Shown piece by piece: positions 17,402-26,722 of a stretch of DNA of 64,000 bases. This stretch comes from Kocuria sp. TGY1127_2 (GTDB lineage Bacteria; Actinomycetota; Actinomycetes; Actinomycetales; Micrococcaceae): NCBI RefSeq assembly GCF_013394385.1, contig NZ_AP022834.1:2790001-2854000 (forward strand), in the 5' to 3' direction. Under the pieces are notes generated by a model. It worked only from the letters and a program-made list of their open reading frames with translations, did not search any database and had not been told where the DNA came from. How positions within the stretch are numbered: position 1 is the stretch's first letter; each line of letters opens with the position of its first letter. The position numbers and the translations under genes were made by a program.

Positions 17402-18475
17402 TCAGGCGGCGTCGTCCTGGAGGACACGCGTTCGGTAAACCGACGGCGATTCGCCGTACTCGGCCTTGAACGCCTTGCTGACGTGCGAGGGGTCCAACAA
17501 CCCGTATCGGGCGCTGATGGTGTGCACCGTCTCGTTGCTCAATAACGGATTCGCGAGGTCCTGCCGGATCGCTTGCAGCCGTCGATTGCGGATGTAGGAA
17601 GCAACCGTCAGCCGGTGCGACGCGAATCGGCTGTGCAGCTGACGCACCGAAACGTAAAGATGTGCGGCTATCCGGCTGGGCCCGAGATCGGGGTCCGCGA
17701 GGTGGTGCTCGATAAAGGACATCGCCTCGTGGAGCAGGAAACTGTCCGCCAGGTCCTGGCCGTGATCCTGGGATTCGGCCGACAGGACCGTGACCAACAT
17801 GTCCAAGGCCGAACGAATGAGATTCATCGCGTGCGCCCCGTGGAGCAGATCCATATTCTGCGCCAACTGTTCGAAGAGCGGTACCGCTACTTTTCCCAGC
17901 CCCTGATCGCGGCTGATGGGTCGCGCCGTCACCATGCTCATCTGGTCCGGGGGCATCTGAACGTAGGATGCCGGGAAGTGAACCACCAGCCCGTGCTGAG
18001 GCTCGGTATAGGACAGCTCGTAAGGCCGTTGCGTGACGTACAGGGCCAAGTCCCCCGGATACAGGAAACACTCACGGTCGTCCTGGGCTAGCCTCGACGT
18101 CCCCGCGAGCTGAAGGCTCAACTTACAGAAGGCCGCTTCGTTGCCGGAAATGAGGTCGGGACTCCTGGTCACAATGTGTGGGTCAGTCACCATGTCATGC
18201 AGGTGCACATCCCCTACCGCAACCTGGTGGACTTCGGCCCGGAAGTCATGTCCCGGAGGAAATGTCATCCGCAGCGGAGCGAAGAATTCCGCAGCGAAGT
18301 CCCGCCACTCCTGCTTCGTCAGTCCGGATCGTGAAGCACGGGTCACATCTGCCGGATATTGGGTCACGTCATCACCTTCCAAGCTCTCCGACGAGGCCCC
18401 ATTGCCCGTCGCTGCGGCGGAGTCTGCACGCCGGCCATTCCTTGTCGAATTTATCATCGCAGTGACCCGGAACAC
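17402..18475 (-). CDS. AraC-family transcriptional regulator (AraC_binding_2/FeaR-like N-terminus)
   Basis: 357 residues from a GTG at 18475; ATG at 18457 is an alternative and neither has a strong ribosome site. The N-terminal sensor half (about 50-230) resembles FeaR-type AraC_binding_2 domains. The C-terminal double helix-turn-helix (about 255-350) has IAAHLYVSVRQLHSRFASH and the conserved DPSHVSKAFKAEYGESPSVYR. The gene is divergent from an aldehyde dehydrogenase/GMC oxidoreductase pair with a 96-base gap and is therefore their probable activator. Related AraC regulators control phenylacetaldehyde, aminoalcohol and polyethylene-glycol oxidation genes; the inducer here is unknown. Confidence 0.87.
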   Translation of the reverse strand: MFRVTAMINSTRNGRRADSAAATGNGASSESLEGDDVTQYPADVTRASRSGLTKQEWRDFAAEFFAPLRMTFPPGHDFRAEVHQVAVGDVHLHDMVTDPHIVTRSPDLISGNEAAFCKLSLQLAGTSRLAQDDRECFLYPGDLALYVTQRPYELSYTEPQHGLVVHFPASYVQMPPDQMSMVTARPISRDQGLGKVAVPLFEQLAQNMDLLHGAHAMNLIRSALDMLVTVLSAESQDHGQDLADSFLLHEAMSFIEHHLADPDLGPSRIAAHLYVSVRQLHSRFASHRLTVASYIRNRRLQAIRQDLANPLLSNETVHTISARYGLLDPSHVSKAFKAEYGESPSVYRTRVLQDDAA

Positions 18476-18571
18476 GCTTCAGGCCAAAAGGCCTGCACTG
18501 TAAAGCAACTAGTCGGCATGGGAATACAGAGAACATGGAAACATCTCATCCCAATGAAGCGAGGAGCCTCC

Positions 18572-19990
18572 ATGAGTAAGCTGCCGTCCACCTACAGCGA
18601 GCTTCTGTCGAGTGTCGACGCGGGCCCCCGGGGCCGTGAAATCCATGATCCGGCCACCGGGGAGCTGGTCGCTCATGCGCCTCGGCACACCACCGACGAT
18701 CTCGACCGGGCAGTATCCACGGCACGAAAGGCGCAACCCGATTGGGGCAGTGTCAGCCACCAAGAACGCAGCAACCTCCTTCTTCAGGCCGCCGATGCCG
18801 TTGAATCCTGCGCAGAGCCATTGGCCGAACTGCTCTCCCGCGAGCAGGGAAAGCCGTTGAACGGCCCCAATGCCCGCTTCGAGGTCGGTGCCGCCGCATC
18901 CTGGTTGCGCGCCAACGCGAGTTTCGAACTTGACGAAACCACCTTGGTCGACGACGAGGAGACGCACGCCATCCTGCGGTACCGGCCGATCGGTGTCGTC
19001 GGAGCGATCGGTCCCTGGAACTGGCCGATGATGATCACCATATGGCAAATTGCCCCGGCCCTGCGCATGGGAAATACCGTCGTCGTGAAACCGTCCGAAT
19101 ACACACCTCTTAGCGTCCTGGCGTTGTGTTCGGTCCTCAATTCTGTTCTGCCCGACGGCCTGCTCCAGGTCGTTTCGGGTGACCGGGAGGTCGGAGCTGC
19201 CCTCAGCAGCCATCCGGATATCGACAAGATCATGTTTACCGGTTCCACAGCAACCGGCCAGAAGATCATCGAGTCCTCGGCCGAAACCGTCAAACGTCTC
19301 ACCCTCGAGTTGGGCGGCAACGACCCGGGCATCGTGCTCGACGACGTCGACCCGTCCGACATCGCCGAAGGGCTGTTCTGGGGCGCATTCATCAACACGG
19401 GCCAAACCTGCGCCGCCCTCAAACGCCTCTACGTTCCGGATTCGATCTACGACGATGTCTGCCAGGCCCTCGTGGACATCGCAGACAAGATGCCGATGGG
19501 CATCGGGCTCGACGAAGACAATGTATTGGGTCCGTTGCAGAACAAGGCACAGTACGACGTCGTGCACCGACTCGTGGAGGCCGCAAAGGACGGCGGCGGC
19601 CGCATCTTGATGGGCGGTGACCCCGCTGCCGACCAGTCGGGTTATTTCTATCCCACCACTCTGGTCGCGGACATCGACCCGGAAAATCCGTTGGTCACTG
19701 AGGAACAATTCGGACCGGCGTTGCCGATCATTCGGTATTCCACGGTTGAGGAAGCGATCGAGGCCGCGAACTCGGTCGACGTAGGGCTCGGAGCCTCCGT
19801 GTGGTCCTCCGATACGGACAAGGCCCGCGAAGTCGCTTCCCGCATCGAATCCGGCACAATCTGGATCAACGGACACGGCGGCGTGGATCCTAGGATTCCG
19901 TTCGGCGGTGTCAAGAAGTCGGGTTATGGCCTCGAATTCGGTGTAGAAGGACTCAAAGCTTTGGGCGTTCCCCAGGTCATCAACGGTTAG
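18572..19990 (+). CDS. NAD(P)-dependent aldehyde dehydrogenase
   Basis: 472 residues with Asn150 in GPWNWP, Glu246 in LELGGNDP and the nucleophile Cys280 in NTGQTCAALKRLY. This is the class-1-like fold without organelle signals, cytoplasmic. The sequence near the active site (TCAALKRLYVPDS, then IGLDEDNVLGPLQNKAQYD) is that of the betaine/gamma-aminobutyraldehyde-like group often paired with GMC enzymes. ATG at 18572 has GCGAGGAG upstream. The GMC gene starts eight bases after the stop, so the two form an operon that oxidises an alcohol through its aldehyde to an acid. Choline oxidation (BetB) is possible, but the Bet-type regulator and transporter are missing and the regulator is AraC-type. 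Confidence 0.87.
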   Translation: MSKLPSTYSELLSSVDAGPRGREIHDPATGELVAHAPRHTTDDLDRAVSTARKAQPDWGSVSHQERSNLLLQAADAVESCAEPLAELLSREQGKPLNGPNARFEVGAAASWLRANASFELDETTLVDDEETHAILRYRPIGVVGAIGPWNWPMMITIWQIAPALRMGNTVVVKPSEYTPLSVLALCSVLNSVLPDGLLQVVSGDREVGAALSSHPDIDKIMFTGSTATGQKIIESSAETVKRLTLELGGNDPGIVLDDVDPSDIAEGLFWGAFINTGQTCAALKRLYVPDSIYDDVCQALVDIADKMPMGIGLDEDNVLGPLQNKAQYDVVHRLVEAAKDGGGRILMGGDPAADQSGYFYPTTLVADIDPENPLVTEEQFGPALPIIRYSTVEEAIEAANSVDVGLGASVWSSDTDKAREVASRIESGTIWINGHGGVDPRIPFGGVKKSGYGLEFGVEGLKALGVPQVING

Positions 19991-19998
19991 GAGAAATC

Positions 19999-21522
19999 AT
20001 GAGTACCACTGATTATGTGATCGTTGGTGCCGGATCGGCCGGCAACGTTCTGGCCCGCCGACTTCTCGACGCCGGTCATTCCGTGACTCTTCTCGAGGCC
20101 GGAGGCGAAGAGACCAATCCCGATATCCGGCATCTCTACGACCTGGGGAAGATATGGCACAGCCCCCAGGACTGGGACTACTTCACGGTTCCCCAGGAAG
20201 GTTGCTCGGGACGCCGACTTCACCTACCGCGCGGCAAGGTCATGGGCGGTTCGCACGCATTGAACGCCTGCATCTGGGTCAGAGGAGCCAGGCGGGACTA
20301 CGACACGTGGGCCTACCTGGGTTGTCCCGGGTGGACGTGGGACGAAGTCCTGCCGTATTTCATCAAGATCGAGAACTTCGACGGCCCGGCCTCGGACCTC
20401 CATGGGGCGGACGGCCCCTTAGACGTTCGGACAGAGTTCGAGCGGAACCCCATCCAGGAGGCTATGGTCGACGCCGCCCAAGAGGCCGGTTTCCCGTTGA
20501 ACCCGGATTACAATTCCGGAGACCCGGAGGGAGTTTCCCGCATGCAGCTCAACGTCCGGGACGGGGAGCGCTACAACACGTGGCAGGCATACCTCGAGCC
20601 CGTTGCGTCCCTCGAAGCGCTGACGCTGATCACGGGGGCCCGTGTTCGAAGGGTCCTTTTCGAGGGAACGCGGGCGGTCGGGGTCGAGTACGACCAGGGC
20701 GGGGCCACGCACGAAGTTCACGGCGGCACGGTCATACTGTGCACGGGCGCCTTGGGAAGTCCGGAAGTCCTCCTGCGCTCGGGCGTAGGACCGCGGGAAG
20801 AGCTCGAGGCTCTGGGGATCAACGTCGTCGCCGATGTTCCCGGGGTAGGGAAGAACCTTCAGGATCACTTGTTGTCCCCCGTAATTTTCACGACGGAGGA
20901 CTCGTACCCCGTCCCTGACCCGAATGTGGCTCCGGCAGAGGTTCACCTGTTCGCCAAGTCTCGCCCGGATTTGACGGTTCCGGACACGCAACCGATCTTC
21001 TTCTCGGTTCCCATGTATTCGGAGGGGTACAGCAAGGGCACGATGAACGGGCCGGACAAGGCGTTCAGCCTGCTCGGCGGACTCGTGCGGCCCGTCAGCC
21101 GAGGGTCCGTGACTCTGACAGGCTCCAGTCTCGATGAGCCGGTCGAAGTAGATCTGGGCGCACTGAGCCAGAAGACCGACGTCGACGCCCTTGTCGCATC
21201 GGTACGCCACTGTCGGGAGATCGGTCGGCAACCGGCCCTCGCGGACGCGTGGGGCGCTCAAGAAATATGGCCGGGTCCCGATGTCGCCGACGAAGACCTC
21301 GAGGAATATGTTCGCGATTCGGTCGTCACGTACCACCACCAGGTGGGAACCTGCGCCATGGGCAACGGCAAGGGCTCCGTCGTGGACCCCGATCGTCTTG
21401 CGGTCAAGGGCACGGAGGGTCTGCACGTCGTGGATGCTTCGGTGATGCCGTTGATTCCTACGGGCAACACCAACGCTCCGACCATCATGATCGCCGAGCG
21501 TGCCGCGGACAGCCTCGTCTAG
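19999..21522 (+). CDS. GMC-family FAD alcohol dehydrogenase (choline dehydrogenase-like)
   Basis: 507 residues. The dinucleotide-binding motif GAGSAG is at residues 10-15. The GMC signature block PRGKVMGGSHALNACIWVRG (about 76-95) and the second signature TGALGSPEVLLRSGVG are both present. C-terminal catalytic His lies in TYHHQVGTCAMG and the conserved Asn in TGNTNAPTIMIAERAAD. The enzyme should oxidise an alcohol to an aldehyde and hand it to the aldehyde dehydrogenase encoded just upstream (AGGAGA overlaps that gene's stop region). GMC enzymes act on choline, polyethylene glycol, alkanols or sugars; sequence alone does not decide. It ends at a T-tailed terminator facing the GlcD-like gene. 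Confidence 0.87.
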   Translation: MSTTDYVIVGAGSAGNVLARRLLDAGHSVTLLEAGGEETNPDIRHLYDLGKIWHSPQDWDYFTVPQEGCSGRRLHLPRGKVMGGSHALNACIWVRGARRDYDTWAYLGCPGWTWDEVLPYFIKIENFDGPASDLHGADGPLDVRTEFERNPIQEAMVDAAQEAGFPLNPDYNSGDPEGVSRMQLNVRDGERYNTWQAYLEPVASLEALTLITGARVRRVLFEGTRAVGVEYDQGGATHEVHGGTVILCTGALGSPEVLLRSGVGPREELEALGINVVADVPGVGKNLQDHLLSPVIFTTEDSYPVPDPNVAPAEVHLFAKSRPDLTVPDTQPIFFSVPMYSEGYSKGTMNGPDKAFSLLGGLVRPVSRGSVTLTGSSLDEPVEVDLGALSQKTDVDALVASVRHCREIGRQPALADAWGAQEIWPGPDVADEDLEEYVRDSVVTYHHQVGTCAMGNGKGSVVDPDRLAVKGTEGLHVVDASVMPLIPTGNTNAPTIMIAERAADSLV

Positions 21523-21551
21523 CGCCGCACTTCGATCGCCGGAGAACCGAG

Positions 21552-21587
21552 AAGGCGCCACCAAGATACCCAATGGTGGTGCCTTTT
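21552..21587 (+). terminator. Rho-independent terminator with T-tail
   Basis: AAGGCGCCACCA (21552-21563) pairs with TGGTGGTGCCTT (21574-21585, one G-T pair), and T residues continue to 21587. It lies between the convergent GMC and GlcD-like genes; the A-start of the left arm also allows action on the minus strand. Confidence 0.8.
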
Positions 21588-21619
21588 CGGGGACTTGGCG
21601 ATAGGGCCGTCGGGACGCG

Positions 21620-22987
21620 CTAGATGCCGCGGCCAGGCGTGAGGATTCCGTTGGGGTCGAGGGCCGCTTTGAGGGCCCGCTGCGCGCGGAGGGTCGGCTC
21701 GTCGAATTGGAGAGGAAGCTCACGGTGCTTGATCGACCCGACACCGTGCTCTCCGGTGATCACCCCACCTAGGCTGATCGCAAGTTCCGTGATGCGGTCG
21801 ACCACTTCTTCGGCACGGGCTCGGTCCTCGGGAGTCTCATCGGATTCGACGGCCGGGTGCAGGTTCCCGTCGCCCGCGTGGGCCAGGATACTGACCCCTC
21901 GCCCGGATTCTTCCGCGATTGCTTCAACGCCGCGGATCATCTCGACCAGTTGACCGACCGGAACCCCGACGTCGCAATGAACCGCGTACTTCCCCGCCAT
22001 GAGCGCCCCGTTGGCCAATCGTCTCGCCTCCAGCAGGTCATTACCCTCCTGCACGTGCGTACGTGTTGCCCCCAATCGTTCACAGGTTGCCGCCAGAATT
22101 TCCGCGTCACGCTGCGCCGTCGGCCCCACGGTCTGGCCCAGAAGCAACGCGGCCTCGGGCTGAGGAAGCCCGCTCGGCTCGAATTCCTCGATCAGGCGAG
22201 CGCAGATGGAATCGATCAGCTCGAGGACTTCTGGCCGCGGGTTGGTCGAGACGATCGAGGTGACGGCCCTGCCCGCCGACTCGATATCGCCAAAGCTCGC
22301 GAAGAACGTCCGCGGCGTTCCTTCCGGGACCGGTTTGAGGCGAACGGTGGCTCGCGTGATGACGCCGAGGGTCCCCTCCGAGCCCACGAAAAGAGGTGTC
22401 ATGTTGAGCCCTGTCGCATTCTTGATGGTCCGCGCACCGGTGTGGATGATGCTGCCGTCCGCTAGGACCACCTCGAGTGCCGCAACCGCCGCGGCGGTGG
22501 TTCCATGAGCAATGCATCTCAGCCCGCCCGCGTCGGTTGCAATGTTGCCGCCGACAGTGGACAAATGCACGCTTGCCGGATCCGGGGCGAAGAACAGGCC
22601 GTGCCGCCGAACTTCCTCGTCCAGCTTCGAGGTGATGACCCCGGGTTCGACGTCGGCCAACCTGTTTTCGACGTCGATGTCCAGTACTTGATTCATTGCC
22701 TCGAGAGATATGACCAGCCCTCCCGGGTAGGAGACCGCCCCTCCTGAAAGGCCCGAGCCTGCACCCCGCACAGAAACCGGAGTGCGTGTCTCGTTAGCCC
22801 ATGCCAAGGCCGCGGAAACGTGTTCGGCGTTTCGTGCGAGGACCACACCCAGCGGCGCGCCTTCCGGCACAGCGAGTGAACGGTCGTCCGAAAAGTCACG
22901 GAGGGTTACCGGGTCTGTGAGAAGCCGGCCGCCGAGGCGATCTTTCAACGCGTCAGTACTGGCCTCAGGGCCTTTTGGGGTCGTCAT
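21620..22987 (-). CDS. FAD-binding 2-hydroxyacid dehydrogenase (GlcD/D-lactate dehydrogenase-like)
   Basis: 455 residues. A PCMH-type FAD-binding domain (about 35-215) holds VSVRGAGSGLSGGAV and DVEPGVITSKLDEEV. The C-terminal FAD-oxidase domain (about 215-455) carries GDGNLHPAVE and ITGEHGVGSIKHRELP, the catalytic His-rich motifs of glycolate oxidase subunit GlcD and D-lactate dehydrogenases. It oxidises a 2-hydroxyacid (glycolate or D-lactate) to the keto acid. No GlcE/GlcF partners are adjacent, so a single-subunit D-lactate/2-hydroxyglutarate-type enzyme is more likely than a full glycolate oxidase. ATG at 22987 has GGAGAGGG upstream. It lies downstream of the short GDH gene on the same strand but is separated from it by a hairpin. 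Confidence 0.85.
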   Translation of the reverse strand: MTTPKGPEASTDALKDRLGGRLLTDPVTLRDFSDDRSLAVPEGAPLGVVLARNAEHVSAALAWANETRTPVSVRGAGSGLSGGAVSYPGGLVISLEAMNQVLDIDVENRLADVEPGVITSKLDEEVRRHGLFFAPDPASVHLSTVGGNIATDAGGLRCIAHGTTAAAVAALEVVLADGSIIHTGARTIKNATGLNMTPLFVGSEGTLGVITRATVRLKPVPEGTPRTFFASFGDIESAGRAVTSIVSTNPRPEVLELIDSICARLIEEFEPSGLPQPEAALLLGQTVGPTAQRDAEILAATCERLGATRTHVQEGNDLLEARRLANGALMAGKYAVHCDVGVPVGQLVEMIRGVEAIAEESGRGVSILAHAGDGNLHPAVESDETPEDRARAEEVVDRITELAISLGGVITGEHGVGSIKHRELPLQFDEPTLRAQRALKAALDPNGILTPGRGI

Positions 22988-23009
22988 TGTCCCTCTCCTG
23001 GTTAATCGG

Positions 23010-23043
23010 CTTGCGGGGCGCCCTCATGGGGACGCCCCGCAAG
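23010..23043 (-). terminator. Hairpin terminator after the short glutamate dehydrogenase gene
   Basis: CTTGCGGGGCG (23010-23020) pairs exactly with CGCCCCGCAAG (23033-23043), with an inner CCC/GGG pair. It lies in the 64-base gap after the GDH stop codon; the T-tail is weak. Confidence 0.65.
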
Positions 23044-23051
23044 GGTGCACT

Positions 23052-26000
23052 CTAGAACTCTCCCGTCGGGTGGAGCAGCGTCCGAACCGCGACCGAAAGC
23101 GTCGCCAAGTCGACCTGCTGGGAGCCTTCCGAGTAGCCCTGGATTTCCAGGTCCATCTCGTCGGTCAGCCTCGCGATGCTCGGAGCATAGGCCGGGTGGT
23201 CATCTTCCCACTCGAGCAACGCCGAACGGGCTTCTTCGGGCCCGGTGATCCGGGCAGTCCCGGGAAGGTCCTCGAGCACACGCTTCGTGAACTCTTCGGT
23301 CGCCCGGTACAGGTCTGATCGCAACGATGCGCGCGCGATCGATTCCCACCGACCGACACGAGGCAACTCGGTGACCGCCCTCAACAATTCGTGCACGGCA
23401 TACCGGTCCATCACCGCAAAGTACACCAACGCGGCCTGACGAGGTTCGACGCCGGTTTCCTCTGCAACCAGCCCGACGTCCAGGAGAGTCAGCGATTCCC
23501 AGAGCTGCGCCCAAGAACGTGCCAGCTCGTCGTTGAGGCCCCACTCCTCGGCTTGGTCGAATCGGCGGCGGATCGAGGCCTCGGACTTCTGTCCCACGAG
23601 CTCCAGCACGTCGTCGCGGAGTGCGACGCCGGGGCATAGCTCTTCGATGACGGAGGCGATAACATCGCGACCCGCCCGGGTGTCGTCGCCCTTCGCAACG
23701 AGTCCGTGACGGATGACCCAGCGAACGGCCCTGTCCGTGAACCGCTGAATGTCCTGGATGACCGTCCGCCACGCTTCGGGGTCGGCGTCGGCCGGGATCT
23801 CCCGGTGAAGTCTGCGCAGTTTCCGCACGTCGAACAGTTCGCGGATCGCCAGGAAGGCGCGCGCGACGGTCACGACCGAAGCACCGGTCTCTTCCATGAC
23901 CCGGAAAGCGAAGACGATGCCCGCTGTATCCACGATCTCATTGGCAACGCGTGTGCAGATGATCTCGCGCCGCAAAGGGTGCTCGCCGAAGTGCTGTCCG
24001 AACCTTTCCGTAACGGGTTCGGGGAAGTACTCGTGAAGGACTTCCTCGAGCCAAGGATCGTCGCCAAACCCGGCGTCCAACAGAGCCTGTGTCAGTTCGA
24101 TCTTGGAATAAGCGGTCAGGACGGACAGCTCGGGGCTCGTGAGCCTCTCACCGTTCTCACGCCGTTTCTCGAGCTCCTTGTCCGACGGCAGGAATTCGAC
24201 GTCGCGGTTGAGGCCGGCGTGCTCCTGGAGGAAGTGGATGAATCTCGGCGCGCTGCTGTTGGTCGGTCGGGTTCCCAGCCGTTCGGCATGGAGCAACATG
24301 TTCTGGTCACGGTTGCTCCGCAGAACCATCTCGGAGACTTCGTCGACCTGTTCTTCGATAAAACGAGCTCGTTCCTCACGGTTGATTTCTCCCCGCTCGA
24401 CCAGTCGGTCGACCAGGATCTTGAGGTTGACCTCCCGGTCTGAGGTCTCGACCCCGGCAGAGTTGTCCACCGCGTCGGTGTTCACCAGGATCCCGTTCTT
24501 GGCCGCCTCGATGCGTGCACGTTGGGTCAGACCGAGGTTTCCGCCTTCGCCGACCACACGGACGCGAAGCTCTGAGGCATCGATACGAAGAGGGTCGTTG
24601 TCCTTGTCCCCGGCGTCCTGATGAGTTTCGGTGGATGCCTTGACGTACGTTCCGGCTCCTCCCGTGTAGAGCAGGTCCACGGGTGCGCGAAGGATCGCGG
24701 AAACCAGTTCCGCGGGGGAAAGCCGCTTGGTGTCTTCACCCAGCCCCAGCGCTTCGCGCGCCTGGGGTGTGATCGTGATCGACTTGTCGGTCCGTTTGTA
24801 GACCCCGCCTCCCTCGGAGATGAGAGACGTATCGTAATCCGTCCAGTACGGCCTCGGCAGGTCGAACAGACGCTGGCGCTCCGCGAAGGACCGGGTGACA
24901 TCCGGGTTGGGGTCGAGGAAGATGTGCCGGCTGTCGAAGGCGGCCACGAGTTTGGTGTGTTCGGACAGCAGCATCCCGTTGCCGAAGACGTCTCCGGCCA
25001 TGCCACCGATGCCGACGGCGGTGAAGTCCTCGGTCTGACAGTCCACACCCAACGAGGCGAAATGCCGCTTAACCGATTCCCACGTGCCTTTGGCCGTGAT
25101 GCCCATTTCCTTGTGGTCGAATCCCACAGACCCGCCCGAGGCGAAGGCATCTCCCAGCCAGAAGCCGTTGTCCTGGGAAATCGAGTTGGCAAAATCGGAG
25201 AAGGTCGCGGTTCCCTTGTCTGCGGCGACCACGAGGTAATGGTCCGGCTCATCCAGCACGACCACGCCCTCAGGCGAGACGACCTCGTGTTCTCCGTTGT
25301 CTCGGGTCACCATATTGTCGGTGACGTCCAGCAAAGACTGGATGAACAGACGGTAGGATTCTTCGCCTTCTTTCTGGTAGCCCTCGGGGTCTTCGTCGCG
25401 GCCCGGGGCGTTCTTGGGGAAGAAGCCTCCCTTGGCACCGGTCGGGATGATGACAGAGTTCTTGGTCATCTGGGCCTTGACCAGGCCGAGAATCTCGGTG
25501 CGGAAGTCATGCCGGCGGTCGGACCAGCGCAACCCGCCTCGGGCTACCTTCCCGAACCGGAGGTGGACGCCCTCGACCCGGGGCGCGTAGACCCAGATTT
25601 CGAAGGCGGGGCGAGGCAAGGGGGCTTCTTCGATTTCTCGCGGGAGGAGCTTGAGAGCTATGGATTCCTTGCCCAGGTAAGCATTGGTGCGGACAGTCGC
25701 GGAGACGACCTCCGTCATCGTCCGGAGGAAACGGTCCTGTGTCAGGTCAGGGACGTCGTCGAGAGCATCGAGGATCCGCCCACGGATTTCTTCCTGCTTC
25801 TCGCGACGCCGATCCGCGGCAGCACCACTTTCCCACTTGGGGTCCAGTCCCACCTCGAACAGCTCGACCAACAGCTTGGTGACGTGGGCATTCGCGACCA
25901 AGGTATCCGACATGAAATCTCTGCTGTACCCGACCCCGAGTTGCAGCAAGTAACGACAGTAGGCCCGCAGCACCGCAACGGTGCGCCAAGAAAGAGACTC

Positions 26001-26444
26001 GAACATGACCAATCGGTTGGCGGAACCGGCTTCGGCCCGACCCGCGAGCACCGCGCAAAGGGCCTCTTCCAAGAGAGGCAGCACTTCGTCAACGTTCACG
26101 GTTTCGGGGAAGACGACTCCGAAGTCGTAGAGCGCAAAAACTGCACCATCGGCGTTTCGGACATCATAGGGGATCTGGTCCACCACGTGAAGACCCAGGT
26201 TCTGCAAGATCGGCAGAAGATCCGAGAGGGCCCGGGGTTCACGAAGGTAGACGCGGAGTCGAACTTCCTTCTCCGAAACGGGATTCTGGTTGTCATTTTC
26301 TGAGGGACGGAAAAGTCGAATCGCAGCGGGACGCTCGGGGCCGGCTTGTGCCAAATCCTGCAGTATTGAGGTGTCAGTGTGCTCCTCGGGAAGCTCGTAC
26401 CGCACGCGTTCCACAGTTGTACCGGTTTTCTCCTGGTGAGCCAT
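23052..26444 (-). CDS. NAD-specific glutamate dehydrogenase, short paralogue lacking the N-terminal ACT-type region
   Basis: 1130 residues. It is homologous to the C-terminal two-thirds of the very large (180-kDa class) bacterial NAD-GDH: PRVEGVHLRFG, VARGGLRWSDRR, the catalytic lysine motif IPTGAKGGF, VVAADKGTATFSD, GDAFASGGSVGFDHK, VVGEGGNLGLTQ and VNTDAVDNSAGVETSDREVN are all intact. Its residue 14 lines up with about residue 547 of the 1667-residue paralogue 1.1 kb away, so the three N-terminal ACT/regulatory domains are absent. ATG 26444 has GGGGGAG upstream, so this is a clean start and not a broken gene. It deaminates glutamate to 2-oxoglutarate, ammonium and NADH. Absence of the ACT region suggests different allosteric control (arginine, aspartate or citrate effectors bind there in relatives). 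Function is inferred from homology. Confidence 0.88.
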   Translation of the reverse strand: MAHQEKTGTTVERVRYELPEEHTDTSILQDLAQAGPERPAAIRLFRPSENDNQNPVSEKEVRLRVYLREPRALSDLLPILQNLGLHVVDQIPYDVRNADGAVFALYDFGVVFPETVNVDEVLPLLEEALCAVLAGRAEAGSANRLVMFESLSWRTVAVLRAYCRYLLQLGVGYSRDFMSDTLVANAHVTKLLVELFEVGLDPKWESGAAADRRREKQEEIRGRILDALDDVPDLTQDRFLRTMTEVVSATVRTNAYLGKESIALKLLPREIEEAPLPRPAFEIWVYAPRVEGVHLRFGKVARGGLRWSDRRHDFRTEILGLVKAQMTKNSVIIPTGAKGGFFPKNAPGRDEDPEGYQKEGEESYRLFIQSLLDVTDNMVTRDNGEHEVVSPEGVVVLDEPDHYLVVAADKGTATFSDFANSISQDNGFWLGDAFASGGSVGFDHKEMGITAKGTWESVKRHFASLGVDCQTEDFTAVGIGGMAGDVFGNGMLLSEHTKLVAAFDSRHIFLDPNPDVTRSFAERQRLFDLPRPYWTDYDTSLISEGGGVYKRTDKSITITPQAREALGLGEDTKRLSPAELVSAILRAPVDLLYTGGAGTYVKASTETHQDAGDKDNDPLRIDASELRVRVVGEGGNLGLTQRARIEAAKNGILVNTDAVDNSAGVETSDREVNLKILVDRLVERGEINREERARFIEEQVDEVSEMVLRSNRDQNMLLHAERLGTRPTNSSAPRFIHFLQEHAGLNRDVEFLPSDKELEKRRENGERLTSPELSVLTAYSKIELTQALLDAGFGDDPWLEEVLHEYFPEPVTERFGQHFGEHPLRREIICTRVANEIVDTAGIVFAFRVMEETGASVVTVARAFLAIRELFDVRKLRRLHREIPADADPEAWRTVIQDIQRFTDRAVRWVIRHGLVAKGDDTRAGRDVIASVIEELCPGVALRDDVLELVGQKSEASIRRRFDQAEEWGLNDELARSWAQLWESLTLLDVGLVAEETGVEPRQAALVYFAVMDRYAVHELLRAVTELPRVGRWESIARASLRSDLYRATEEFTKRVLEDLPGTARITGPEEARSALLEWEDDHPAYAPSIARLTDEMDLEIQGYSEGSQQVDLATLSVAVRTLLHPTGEF

Positions 26445-26489
26445 GCGACTCCCCCTTCCCTACAGACATGAGCCGCACAGGTGGCTCAA

Positions 26490-26562
26490 GTTACGTTTTT
26501 CCAAGGTTAAGGCTCGGGTGCGTCATAAATAGAGCCAAGACCAAGATGTGGAAAAACGTTAC
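26490..26562. promoter_or_regulatory. Paired inverted 14-mers upstream of the short GDH gene
   Basis: GTTACGTTTTTCCA (26490-26503) and TGGAAAAACGTTAC (26549-26562) are inverted copies with 13 of 14 bases matching, 45 bases apart, in the 278-base gap between the short GDH and the first DUF202 gene. They look like a looped operator or a pair of binding sites for a nitrogen/glutamate regulator; no known box is matched exactly. Confidence 0.45.
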
Positions 26563-26722
26563 GTGCGCGAGTGGCCCGCCGAATGGGCAATATCGTTCGT
26601 CTCTTCGCCCTTCACGAAGCCGCGCGCGTCCCGGCCCGCGGTGCCTTTTCATGACGTCGCAAAATGGCCACCGTTGTCACACGGAGCAATATAGGGTTGG
26701 GGTGAATCGATCCGGAGGATGA

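Noticed and set aside
24621-26303. 560-residue plus-strand frame opposite the short GDH gene
   Set aside because: Shadow of a strongly conserved coding gene; no motif and no ribosome site.
23052-26444. Short GDH as a truncated pseudogene of the long copy
   Set aside because: It has its own ribosome site, no frameshift, intact catalytic motifs and extensive divergence from the long copy.
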